From Ophiothrix spiculata (taxonomy: Eukaryota > Echinodermata > Ophiuroidea > Amphilepidida > Ophiotrichidae), in the NCBI GenBank assembly GCA_000969725.1, contig JXSR01S034105.1: 22,551 nucleotides of DNA; one strand, written 5' to 3'. Positions 1 through 9,010 of this stretch are shown here, piece after piece. The position numbers and the translations under genes are program-made. The first letter of the stretch is position 1; every line of letters starts with the position of its first letter. The notes below the pieces were generated by a model. That model saw only the letters and a list, made by a program, of their open reading frames with translations, did not search any database and was not told the DNA's origin.

Positions 1-2205
1 GTACCTATCACCAAGTTGTTATAATTGATGTTGGTATAAATTACAAAAATTCATTTGCTTGAGCAAATATCTTTGTAAGTGAAAAGAAAATTTTGTAAAG
101 AAACTAGGTCTTTTTGATAAAACAGGTTATACATTTGAAACATATTTGTTGAGCATATATAGGGTAATTTTACATGATGAATTGCTTTGATGGGTACATA
201 CAAGGGGTTTTCAATAAGTTCATGATCTGAGGTAGAATGAGATTAGCTATGTATTTTTATTAACATGTTATGTAGGTCGACTGAAGTGATGAATATTCGG
301 AAAGTTTCAAGTAAATATTTGTTTGTATTTTATATACTGAAACCCTTATTCAAAGTTGTCCCTTTCAGATCTGTATATGCAAGGGGTGGGGTGGGAGGGG
401 CTGAATTGGTTTCGAACAAAATTAATCCGCCCATTAAATTCCATGTAAGTATGAAAATAAAATTGAACGTTCTGACTGTTTCATATAATGTAAAACAATG
501 TTTATAAAAATACTAAATTCAACTCCACGGTTCATTTTTACTTTGACCTTTTGAGAACTATTTTCAAACCATAGTACATGATTGATGATACTGGCGGATA
601 TACACACAACATAGCTAAGTTGGTATAAGGCATGTTGTTTCGTTTCGGTATTGGGGACAAACCAAAATTTGAACAGCGCCATAATTTTACCAGTTTATAC
701 TAATTATTGACAATTACATAAAACAGCTTTATTGGGTTATGTTACGTTTTTGCGCTTTGTGCGAAAAAACAAAATCCATGGTCCATATGGACCACCCCTT
801 ATGCACGTAAGTGTTAAGTAGTTAATGCTACTTGTATGTCTCTTGAGCTTCACATGTATCACTTTAGCTGTGCTTAATTAATTAAATCAGGTGCGATGAT
901 CAACTACTTAATGAGCTACTTCATGTTGGCTATCAATTATCACACTCTCATTAATCAATTCTCGTTGACCTTAGATTTTGATTTTTGTGCGATAATTATC
1001 ACTGATCAATATGTGCCACTACATTGTGGATTGAGAGGATGGCATAAATACATGTAAATGATCACAATGAAATAATTATTTTGAAACATTCTGTCCTTTC
1101 TTTCGACTCTGTGGCCATCGCATTTGTGGAATGAGAGGACAGGATGGGGAATTTATAATTTCTAGTAAAATTATCATGTGTAATTTATTTAGATATTTGG
1201 AGTCTGGGACCCGACAGGCTTAATGCTTATTTCCCAGTCCTCCTCCACGATGTTGAATATACAGTTGATTGTACTACTTTTTAATCTGTTGTTACTGTAA
1301 ATTTGCATGTGTGGAAGAAATAAATTCTTATGTCTTATGTCATATGTACGAAATATTTCAGAATATTTCTATTTATATAGCATACCTGAACATAATGTGT
1401 GATGAAATTTATGTCAAAGTACAAAGCAAAAATAAGATTGTGTTAAGAGTAATGTTGAGATTGAATTGAATCAATTTCTTCCTTTTTTTGATTGAAAAAT
1501 ACTTAAAAAATCATGAACTGGGCTTGGGGTTTTTTGAAAAATTTATGGCATACTTTATGAATCATGAAGTATAAAGTAAGCAGCACATTAACGCATGGAA
1601 ATAAACTAATATAATTATATGGAGAAATAAATACGTCCGTATATTTTAAATCATAACAACGTAGCTAATCCTGCAGAATATTCAAATGAACTTGTGTTCA
1701 AGGTTTGCCCATGCATGTGGTAGTAACAAAATAAGCAAAAAATAAAACCAAAATCATGAAAGATTCATGCATTAAAATATATTAATAATACGCCACAATT
1801 TAATCTTGATCAAGCCTAATCAATCATTTACACTATACAAAAACATAAGTTCATGATTATGTAGGTAACAAGGGATACGCAATGGATCTCGTAACTGAGT
1901 ATGATTTCATAGTTTATACTCCTAGGTTGACAAGAGTATATGTGATGACTCACCTCGAAAAGGGGACTTTGCGACAGAAAACTTTTCAAGATACATGTGA
2001 AAAGAGGCAGCAAAATATAAAGAAAATAATCAGAATTTCCAGCAGATTTTCTGTTGTAAAATTTGATCGCTTTGATCAATTCCAACAAGTAAGGTGTCAT
2101 TTTAAAGCTTAGAAAATGCTTTAACAGATGAAATGAAAAAATCAAAATTGATATCATCTTCAAAGTCCCCCCTTTCAGGATGAGCCATTACATATATCAT
2201 CAGTT
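1..2205. other. AT-rich DNA without a recognisable gene
   Basis: No reading frame here resembles a protein family. Visible landmarks are a perfect 16-bp palindrome (tggtccatatggacca) near 780-795, a homeodomain-word patch at about 850-1015, and two loosely matching words containing tgtgga and tgagagga near 1025 and 1116. A near-palindrome lies around 1551-1571. The segment near 1200-1260 is slightly more GC-rich (gggacccgacag, then cccagtcctcctcc) and could be a worn 3' end of a retroelement, but nothing proves that. I see no convincing promoter or poly(A) signal. Confidence 0.5.
850..1015. promoter_or_regulatory. Homeodomain/TGATCAA word cluster (possible enhancer, weak)
   Basis: The segment packs TAATTAATTAA, two TGATCAA words, CTTAATGAG, ATTAATCAA and the palindrome GATAATTATC into about 165 bp. 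Such ATTA/TAAT words are typical homeodomain binding cores, but they are also expected by chance in AT-rich DNA. No nearby gene gives the cluster a target, so this is only a candidate. Confidence 0.15.
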
Positions 2206-2244
2206 ATTGCAGGTTGCTATCTACAGTAGATAGCAACCTGCAAT
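2206..2244. repeat. 39-bp near-perfect palindrome, TTGCTATCTAC core
   Basis: The arms pair base for base: attgcaggttgctatctac on the left and its exact reverse complement on the right, around a single central A. The inner part (TATCTAC-N-GTAGATA) is the same palindromic core that recurs in the tandem array at 11835-12185, apart from the central base. The lack of any mismatch suggests recent origin or maintenance. It is too tight to form an RNA hairpin without melting the central pairs. Confidence 0.85.
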
Positions 2245-3117
2245 CTTAAAACCCATAAAGTGCATCTTACTTTTGCTAAATGATTCTTTCTATTCAAATT
2301 TTCAATAATTTATCCAACCAGAATAAGATTTAATCAAACCTTAGGTGATCTAGTATTTTGATATTAAATATAAAATGTTTGCAAACCAGTCCTGCTCAAC
2401 ATTTTGTGTAACCATTTATTAGACCAACCAGGACTACAATTGCCAAACAGACAGTGGTCTAATTGATTTACATTTCCCATAAAGCCAAAAAGGATAAATT
2501 TCCAGGTACATAGCTTTGATTATATCCGTATTTAAAAAGCTTTGAATATCCGTATTTAAAAAATTAAAAATAAAACAAAACAAAAAACAAGTCCTAAAAT
2601 AGTGTAATAAAAACAAATAATCTTTTTCGCCCAAAAATTACCAAAAACACAAAGTGCGTAGCTTTTGAACCCAGAGGAAGCTTACAGAAACTTTGTTGTT
2701 GCGCATTAAAAAAAGTTATGTTGCCTAATAATTACTATAAAAACATATCCAAACCAATCTGTATTGTGAATTCTTTCTAATATGAATGTCCCAGAGTACA
2801 TTTTAACATGCAAGCATTATTATGATATGACATTCCCCGTTTGGCTACCTGGAAGCATGAAACGTGAGTTGCATATCATGTTATGTACGATTTAATATAT
2901 ACAATTGAGATTTTCCAAATATATCTTGTCTGCTAGCTTCTACTGGTGTGAAATATTAAATGAATATGTGTGTGTTTTATTTTTCTTGGGAATTGATAGA
3001 GTACATCTAATACTGTACAAAGTCTTTTATAGCCAACGATTTATAAACACTTTATTGCGCTTGAAAAAGTTTACAATTAGGAAAAATCGCCATCAAAAGA
3101 ATCACATCAAACTTAAT
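2245..3117. other. AT-rich DNA with one small tandem repeat
   Basis: No gene is visible. The only clear structure is a two-copy direct repeat at 2512-2537 and 2538-2561, each running from agcttt through atatccgtatttaaaa with a 2-bp length difference. The rest is low-complexity AT-rich sequence. Confidence 0.5.
2512..2561. repeat. Two-copy tandem repeat, ~25-bp unit
   Basis: Two adjacent units share agctttga followed by atatccgtatttaaaa. The first has two extra bases (tt/ta) in the middle. This looks like a simple local duplication. Confidence 0.75.
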
Positions 3118-3603
3118 GGATACTCTCTTTTTCTGAAGAGTGAAAGAAGTCAATCCTCCTTGGAGTGACTCTTCGGGTCAATCAAAACAATTGACATTTC
3201 AATCTACCAAGAGAAAACTGTAAAGAGTGAATTTGCACTTTGCAAAGAGTTAAAAGATTGACATTTTCAATCTTTTCACTGATTGTTCCCTCAGCACAAT
3301 CTCTGTCAATTGAATTATTAACATCAATGTAAATTTACACACACTTAAACAATTCAATCGAGAAGGATTGTGCTGAGGGAACAATTGATGAAAAGATTGA
3401 AAAAAATTCACTCCCAAAAGATTGAAATTTCACTCTTTGCAAAGTGCAAATTCACTCTTTACAGTTTGGAATTTTACTTGTATGGAGGAAAAAGAGTGAT
3501 TTCCACTCTTGGTAAATTGAAATGTCAATCTTTTTGGTTGATCCAAAGAGTCACTCCAAGGAGGATTCACTTTTTCACTCTTCAGAATTTAGAGAGTATA
3601 TCC
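3118..3603. mobile_element. Foldback MITE with ~200-bp arms
   Basis: The left arm (about 3118-3320) and the right arm (about 3346-3603) are reverse complements over nearly their whole length, with a short unpaired centre of about 25 bp. The right arm has an extra stretch of roughly 30-40 bp (around 3475-3510) absent on the left. Tips read ggatactctc on the left and gagagtatatcc on the right, so a TA target duplication next to CTCTCT tips is possible but unproven. The arms are largely made of two alternating words, AAGAGTGA and AAGATTGA, in both orientations. The reading frame that crosses the right arm is a by-product of the repeat. No transposase is present, so the element is non-autonomous. 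Confidence 0.8.
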
Positions 3604-3789
3604 TTCTTCGTAAAGCCGTCGGTCCCATGTACAGAAGAGTCATACCTGTACATGTAATCGCAGCCAGTATCGTAAAGAGTAGGGTATTCTATCCCTGACT
3701 GTTCCCAATCCTGTTTTGGTCAATTTCTGTACTTCAAAATCCACCTGTGCATTATATCCTCAAGCATATGAGGTTGCACAATATTGGAA

Positions 3790-3805
3790 GAAAGAAAGAA
3801 AGAAA
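3790..3805 (+). repeat. (GAAA)4 microsatellite
   Basis: Four perfect gaaa units, directly followed by an AT/T-rich run. A short simple repeat. Confidence 0.8.
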
Positions 3806-3837
3806 ATATTATATATATTTTTTTCATATTTTTCTTA

Positions 3838-3945
3838 ACTTTTTTTTGGGAGGTATTTTGAAACAAGCATACAGATTGTGAATATGTGAAAATGTAATCG
3901 ATTTTGGTGAATTACAACCTCTGCATGTACTTTTGTCTGTTTGAA
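3838..3945 (+). mobile_element. Relic related to the 16552-16973 element
   Basis: This stretch aligns by eye with about 16835-16925. Both contain ggtattttg, a-aagca, gattgtgaat, aatcgattttgg/aatcaatttcgg, a run of gaattacaacct/aaattatgacct, and catgtacttt/catgtatttt followed by ctgt. Neither terminal repeat of that family is recognisable here, so only an internal segment survives. It lies immediately left of the palindromic MITE at 3989. Confidence 0.55.
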
Positions 3946-3988
3946 GTTTGCCACATCTAAAGCACACTTTTCTTGAACAATCCCAAAT

Positions 3989-4133
3989 GTGGGCTGCGGC
4001 GGCAAAAGGATGCACTTGTTGGCTGATACATGTTGTTGATTGTAGCGTATCTGGTGTATACAACTAGTGTATACAACTAAATAATGAGCTACATGTAGGT
4101 GACAACAACTGCATCCTTTTGCCGTGATGGCAC
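3989..4133. mobile_element. Palindromic MITE, family member 1
   Basis: The left side carries gcggcggcaaaaggatgcac, then a cttgttg/tacatgttgttgattgtagc run; the right side carries the reverse complement, ending gcatccttttgccgtgatggc. The centre holds tgtatacaac repeated around ctagtg. It is the diverged sister of 8084-8234, sharing tips and internal order. Reading frames across it on the minus strand are by-products of the palindrome. No target duplication can be assigned with confidence. Confidence 0.75.
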
Positions 4134-5171
4134 TCATATGTGATTTGATTGAATGAAAAGAAAATGTTACTGTGTGTGAACCAATATGATGATTGATTTG
4201 TATGCTGAAGACTCATTAATCTAAGATTCTAATAAAACAGGTTGTTTGTAACAATGATGTTGGATGAAGATGTTTCTATAGAGGCATACCAGAAACAAAT
4301 GATCTAAGATAAGGACAAAAATATAAAAATTAATGCCCATGTTATATTAACAAGACTATAAGCTAGTATCTTACTAGATGCTAAGGTTAGAATTTTTTCA
4401 ACTTGCTAGCAACTGGTTAATTTGGATGAAGAAAAAAAAAATGTCCTTTTTAGGAGAATATTCCCTTGAAAACAACTTGCATCCAATTTACACATAATGA
4501 GAAAAGGGAAAACGATCAGATGGACGTAAGCTGTTGTGAAGCGCATCAACTTTCAAGAGTTCCTTATCTTCCAATTTTGAGACTATAAAAACATTTAGCA
4601 GATATATTTTGTTTTAAATATTATGAGATTTTTTTCAGAAAAAAAAAAAAGGTTAGTTTATTTCCCCTGAACTTTAAATGATATTTAAGTAATAACCTTA
4701 ATTTGATATAGGCCTATCTAATATTCAAGTGTATTATGGTTTCAATTTGGGATTTCAAATCTAATATAGTTTTCAAAGATGACCTTTTCAATGAATGTTA
4801 TCTACTTAGGATGACTTCATTATCTTGTAATATTTATCCATAAGGGAACGAGGACTCTAATGATAATCAAAAGTGGAAAATTAAATCTTCAGGATATTTA
4901 CATTATAAATGACTTTTTTATGTGTTTCTATAAAAGCTATTGTCTAAATGTCAGAAATTGATAAAATCTCAGGATTCATTATAGACTTAGAGAGTTATTA
5001 AAATATCTACTGCATTTAACAGCTCTTGTAACAGCTACCAGTGTAGTCTTTCACGCAATTTCATTGTACATATCAGTCCATGATAAAAACTCTGAATTCT
5101 AAACTGAACTTATATGTGACTGCCCATTTCAAACGAGTCGTAAATGCATCAAACTTCATTTTGCGCTACAG
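4134..5171. other. AT-rich DNA without a recognisable gene
   Basis: I see A-runs (near 4432 and 4639), a TAGGCCTA word at about 4710, and no coding signal or clear repeat. Confidence 0.5.
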
Positions 5172-5202
5172 GCGATAGAAAAATTCACTCACTTTATGAA
5201 AA

Positions 5203-5427
5203 ATGAAACAATTGATATCATTGGCTTTGATTGTTCTTTTGGCTTATTCACTTGTCTCAAGTGATCATTCTTATTTACCGAGGAAGTCTATGATGTATCT
5301 TTATGTGCCATATATGAAAATGCTGGCATTTTCAATTTTCCAAAATCTGACAGATCTTAAGCAAACTCTTGCCCTAATCAAAGTCAATTATTACCAACAC
5401 AACAAATATGATTTGTCAACAATTTGA
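5203..5427 (+). CDS. Candidate secreted-peptide ORF (74 codons, or first exon only)
   Basis: This is not a recognised family. The 74-codon frame begins MKQLISLALIVLLAYSLVSS: one basic residue, then about 16 hydrophobic residues, then small serines that could serve as a signal-peptidase site. The next residues (DHSYLPRKS) include a basic pair. The ATG sits in AAAAATGAA, a reasonable context for an invertebrate start. A ctacag 31 bp upstream (about 5167-5172) resembles a splice acceptor after a weak pyrimidine tract. The later part of the frame is low in distinctive residues and may be intron read-through. Hydrophobic runs also arise by chance in AT-rich DNA, so this stays a weak candidate. Confidence 0.25.
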   Translation: MKQLISLALIVLLAYSLVSSDHSYLPRKSMMYLYVPYMKMLAFSIFQNLTDLKQTLALIKVNYYQHNKYDLSTI

Positions 5428-6889
5428 AAACTGAAAACCGAAGTTTTCTTGCCCAAACAAACTGACTTATTTACCATTTGTTTGCTAACTTTTATGATGC
5501 TCATCATCGATTCAGTGGATCAGAAATTTATATTGCCTGAACTCAATTGTGTGATGTTTTTAGTGTCCAGTAATTAATGAAAGGAAAGTTGAGTTTGTAA
5601 ATCACAAATTTACCATCTGTGTACAGTCATATTTTTTTGTATTTTGAAAACGCACTTTTCAGGTTTAATAGAATAATACAAAAGTTTTGATGATCAGATA
5701 TTTTAGTAGCAGGCTCATTCCAGTGAAAATGAAACTTTTTTTTGACTTCAAGCAAAAAATCAGCTTTTTTATTCGACCACATAAGCAGGTTTTTTAGTCA
5801 TACGTTTGTTACTTGGTACGTGAAAAGTATTTTCCAATCATGAATTGTCAAAATGCTCTATCCATGCATGAATAAGCACATGTTTTAAGTCAAAAATGTC
5901 ACAAACTTTACCAATAAGTAACACCAAAATGTCACAAACGTTACCAAACAAAACATTTTATTAATAGAAATTCTGACGATAGAATTTCCTACTTCTTTTA
6001 TGTAATGTAATATTTGTAGATATGTTATCCATCGTCTGTGAAAAGCACAATAAAAAATTCAGTAATATGTTAGGAATTTTAATTTTGAAGTCATTTGGAG
6101 CAAAAAAACATTTCTGTGCGATGTCACAAACAATACCGGACATTACATGAACTTTATTCAGTATTTTGGCAATTAATTTAATCTTTGAACACCTACACGT
6201 CTTGATCCCACCAGTGAGCACCATTACCAACAACAAACTCATGGATATAATGTTTATGCTAGGTTCTGTGGCCATTTTCAATTTTTCGGTCTCAAACATT
6301 ACTTGGAATCATCCAACACTATGTTTAATTGAAGGTGCACAGTTGCTGCCATCACCAAGTGAAACTCTAATTTTTTTAAAGTGCTAAACTTAAACTGACA
6401 TTTCAGTACATACCCTATTCACTCGTCTAATTCAACTATTTTCCATCTGACAATCTCCTGAAATTAACAAAATCCCCCATTTCCAAAAGTTTGAAAATAG
6501 TCATACTCTATGACCGACACTTCATTTGAATTATTTTAACAATTTTTGGCACGCTAGTATGAAAGCGCTCAACTATAACGTGATCTAAATTCAGAAAATG
6601 AGTAGTTGAATTGGACAAGTGGATACGGTATTTTAAAACAAACTCTCACAGCTATATAAAAGCCACTTTATTTTGAATCCTAAGATTTTAGTACAATGCA
6701 TAAGTATATTCTAATTAAATGGTTTGGATTAAAAAGAAATAACCAAATGTATGTATTTTGCATACAATTAGCATGGATTTAGCATGTTTAGATAAAAACA
6801 AATAACAAAACAACATAATTTGCATAAGATTAGCATAAAGTTAAATGCTAAGTGAAACACTTGTTAAACATGCAAGTTGGAAAAGCAGG
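5428..6889. other. AT-rich DNA with small direct repeats
   Basis: No gene is visible. A word reading aaaatgtcacaaac-ttacca occurs at about 5892 and 5926, with a weaker third copy (gatgtcacaaacaatacc) near 6120. Another loose pair, tttgcata-(a)attagcat, lies near 6758 and 6818, about 60 bp apart. These look like local duplications. Confidence 0.5.
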
Positions 6890-7456
6890 TTTAAGGTATT
6901 TTGCAGATTCTTTTTCCCCCCAATTTTTAACCCCTTAGAATAAAATATTGAATATATCAGGAAAATCTTTTTGCAAATTTGATAACACCATCATATTTCA
7001 GTGTTTTCAAACAAAGGTCATGGCTCTGTGTTGTACTGTTACTGCATCACTCTGATAAAAACAAACACATATAGGAGCAATTGATTTTATGAATATAATG
7101 AGTAGAAATTGTATATATGAATATAATGATTACTGAAATAAATTTGAAATCTGATTTATCAGGGATGGATAATTGCATTAATATCAAAGTCTTTGTATAA
7201 ATGTGGTTCTGAATTTATTTTAATAAGTCGATCTAATGAATCACTTACTTTTAATGAGATGATATGGTTGTTTTTAAATGCTGACAGAGCTTAAGCACAG
7301 AAACAAAGAGAGAGGACACAACCTAAGGTAATCATATAGAATTTTTAAACAAAGTGAAGAAATTGATGTTATCACACTGTAAAAACAAACATTAAAAAGT
7401 GTTATCCTAAACATGTTAAAAACACCTGAAGTGCTAAAATAACATCTTAATTTTAA

Positions 7457-7548
7457 ATTTGAATAGATTTAAACGTGTGGTGAAATATATATTGATATGA
7501 ATTTTAATCTGGGCAACCGTTTACGTTCACGTTTAAATCTATTCAAAT
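7457..7548. repeat. Nested inverted repeat, 21-bp arms
   Basis: The arms atttgaatagatttaaacgtg and cacgtttaaatctattcaaat are exact complements over 21 positions, separated by about 50 bp. The spacer holds part of the outer element's arm (gatatgaattttaatctggg), so two inverted repeats interlock. Confidence 0.85.
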
Positions 7549-7673
7549 ATAAAATTGCGAATTCAGAATTGATTTCCATATCCTCTTTCTAAGCTTCTCG
7601 GATGAGAGGATGTTAGAGGAAGAGGGTTAGAACTGAAGGCCTATAGATATAAAAATTGACGCTCTTCCCCATC

Positions 7674-7747
7674 TGACTCATTAGCTCAGTTGGTAGAGCG
7701 TGGTGCTAGTAATGCCAAGGTCCCAGGTTCGAATCCTGGATGGTCAG
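7674..7747 (+). tRNA. tRNA-Thr (AGT)-like gene, bulged acceptor stem
   Basis: The sequence folds as a cloverleaf. The D arm is GCTC-AGTTGGTA-GAGC, the anticodon arm TGGTG-CTAGTAA-TGCCA gives anticodon AGT (threonine, codon ACU), the variable loop is AGGTC-like, and the T arm is CCAGG-TTCGAAT-CCTGG. Both internal RNA polymerase III promoters are intact: the A box TAGCTCAGTTGG and the B box GGTTCGAATCC, which matches consensus. A run of six T at 7751-7756 follows closely and would serve as a pol III terminator. No intron and no encoded CCA are seen. The acceptor stem is odd: TGAC pairs with GTCA and CAT with ATG, but one T on the 5' side is left over. It may be a functional gene with a bulge, or a tRNA-derived relic. 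It sits between the two arms of the surrounding inverted-repeat element. Confidence 0.75.
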
Positions 7748-7891
7748 TGATTTTTTCGCTGACTGTCAATTACGTTGTGTGGTTGCCCAGATTAAAATTC
7801 ATATCAATATCTTAATTTTAACACTTCAGGCATTTTTAACATAGGATAACACCTTTTTAATGCTTGTTTTTACAGTGCATCCCACAAATGT

Positions 7892-7989
7892 ATCAGCTTT
7901 AAGCCCATCTCTTTTTTTTCCATTTTGACATCTTAGAATGAATCAACTTTTAAGTCCATCTCTTTTTTTTTCATTTTGACATTTTAGAG
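7892..7989 (+). repeat. 50-bp tandem duplication inside the left duplicate
   Basis: Two units, beginning atcagctttaagcccatctc and atcaacttttaagtccatct, each run through a T-tract to cattttgaca-(t)cttag. The sister copy near 16513-16551 has a single unit, so this duplication arose after the two regions separated. Confidence 0.8.
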
Positions 7990-8083
7990 AGAAAAAAGGC
8001 CCAGTCAGTTTTTTGTAGGATATATAATGAAAAGCCTCTTGGCTTAACTGTTTATTTTTTATTGTCTAGTGCATTGTTTAAAT

Positions 8084-8234
8084 GTGTACCGCCGCGGCAA
8101 AAGGGACCAGTTGTCGGCTCGTACATGTTGCTCCTTGTAGCATATCTAATGTATGGTATTTGTATACATCAGATATGCTACAATGAGCAACATGTAGGAG
8201 TCGACAACTGGACCCTTTTGCCGCGGCGGTACAC
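8084..8234. mobile_element. Palindromic MITE, family member 2
   Basis: The two halves are nearly exact reverse complements: gtgtaccgccgcggcaaaag at the left and cttttgccgcggcggtacac at the right, continuing inward through ccagttgtcg, acatgttgctc and tagcatatct to a centre near 8155. AAAT precedes the left tip (8080-8083) and follows the right tip (8235-8238), a plausible 4-bp target duplication. The element is CpG-rich at its tips, unlike its surroundings. It is related to 3989-4133. Reading frames on both strands are by-products of the palindrome. Confidence 0.85.
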
Positions 8235-8238
8235 AAAT

Positions 8239-8500
8239 TGTCACAGAACAAAAGCGAATATTGTAGATAATCCAAAATCGTTTGAATTTTCCATAACGCT
8301 CTCTCTGTTGCAGAGTTATTTAAGATTTTGTTTTGTTATTTAAATCAATTCTGGAGATCACAGGTCGGTAGTAATGGATTATTTCTTGCATTCTCTTTAT
8401 TTTGGCATGACCAGGTTATACACACAATCAGTTTTTCATTCTCACATACGGAAATACACTTATTTTAGTAGTAGATTTAGGTATTCAAACATGCCAAAGA
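8239..8500. other. AT-rich spacer, nothing recognised
   Basis: No coding signal, repeat or structured element is seen between the MITE and the first 510-bp repeat copy. Confidence 0.5.
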
Positions 8501-9010
8501 GTTGTTCATTGCGAATCAACAACGATGCATCCATGCGTCTGCGTATTTTTATCGCGCGAGGGTGGCTTTAGCCGCCCGAGCGTGATAAAAATACACAAAC
8601 GCATCGGATGCAGAGTGTTTGTGGCGTGTTTGAATACCTTTCAACAACGAAAATCTTCCTAAAAACATATGAATTAAATTCTAAATGTTTTCAATTTAAC
8701 AGATAGGTCTACTCATCCTCATAAGAATAATTAGCATATCTGAAGCAGAGTGCTAATTTGTGAATCGGTGTTTGCTTGCTTCCTGCTTTGACGTTATCAA
8801 TTATTCCCAAACACTCGGCTGCTGTACGTAGGGCCTACTGTAAATGCCTGACGCGCGATGATCAGTGCGCCGACTTTTGTGTACTGCGTTAACACACTTC
8901 TGTAAACGGCGTGCAGTGCGTGACGCGCTAATTTGAATATCAACTGTGGATTCATCACAAATCAACAACGGTACGCTCCTGTATAAAGAGATACAGTGAG
9001 TTGTTGAATT
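8501..9010 (+). repeat. 510-bp dispersed repeat, copy 1
   Basis: The unit starts gttgttcattgcgaatcaac and ends gagttgttgaatt. Its first ~120 bp form a hairpin: gatgcatcc-gtatttttatcgcgc on one side, gcgtgataaaaatac-gcatcggatgc on the other, with the loop region gggtggctttagccgccc itself palindromic. A body follows with tttcaacaacgaaaatcttc, cta-tgaatatcaac and other words shared with copy 2. The right end has a small stem, ctgtat paired with atacag. No reading frame is conserved between the copies, so it looks like a non-autonomous mobile element. It is CpG-richer than copy 2, suggesting less deamination. Confidence 0.75.

Larger units (their letters stand above)
7375..7877. mobile_element. 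Inverted-repeat transposon carrying a tRNA-like gene
   Basis: The ends read cactgtaaaaacaa and, in reverse complement, the same 14 bases. Complementarity runs inward through gttatccta, cctgaagtg and attaaaat, then resumes further in as attgatatgaattttaatc followed by tgggcaacc, giving arms of about 130 bp. The left arm is interrupted by a stretch ending in its own smaller inverted repeat (7457-7477 against 7528-7548). Flanks show only CA on both sides, so the target duplication is short or decayed; a mutated TA is possible. The diverged sister region at 15850-17035 lacks the element, supporting insertion. There is no transposase frame, so it is non-autonomous. Confidence 0.75.
6890..8040 (+). 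repeat. Old direct duplication, left copy
   Basis: The segment aligns in the same order with 15850-17035. Shared landmarks are tttttgcaaa/tttttgaaaa near the start, atataatgagt-(g)aaattgtatat, ataatgatt-(a/g)c-gaaat-aatttgaaat, cttttaatgag-tgat-tggtt, agagcttaa-ac-gaa-caa-gag, -ccatctcttttt-ccattttgacat, cattttaga and aaagcc-tctggct. Divergence looks considerable. This copy has its own additions: the inverted-repeat element at 7375-7877 and a 50-bp tandem duplication at 7892-7989. The MITE at 8084 sits just past its right edge. Confidence 0.7.

Noticed and set aside
1200..1265. 3' end of a non-LTR retrotransposon
   Set aside because: The local rise in GC and the cccagtcctcctcc run suggested this, but there is no tail repeat, no target duplication and no reverse-transcriptase frame.
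1828..2163. 111-codon minus-strand frame, among the longest in the window
   Set aside because: Composition is dominated by Ile, Leu, Phe, Ser and Tyr, as AT-rich DNA gives, with no motif; it has a competing frame on the opposite strand.
3370..3657. 95-codon frame on the plus strand
   Set aside because: It lies mostly in the right arm of the foldback element; its Lys/Ile/Ser-rich content reflects the repeated AAGAGTGA and AAGATTGA words.
5961..6299. 112-codon minus-strand frame with a hydrophobic stretch
   Set aside because: The hydrophobic run is short and internal, no family is recognisable, and the frame overlaps a plus-strand frame of similar quality.
8062..8343. 93-codon plus-strand frame and its minus-strand counterpart
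   Set aside because: Both run through the palindromic MITE; similar residues appear in the related MITE at 3989-4133, as expected from homologous repeat DNA.
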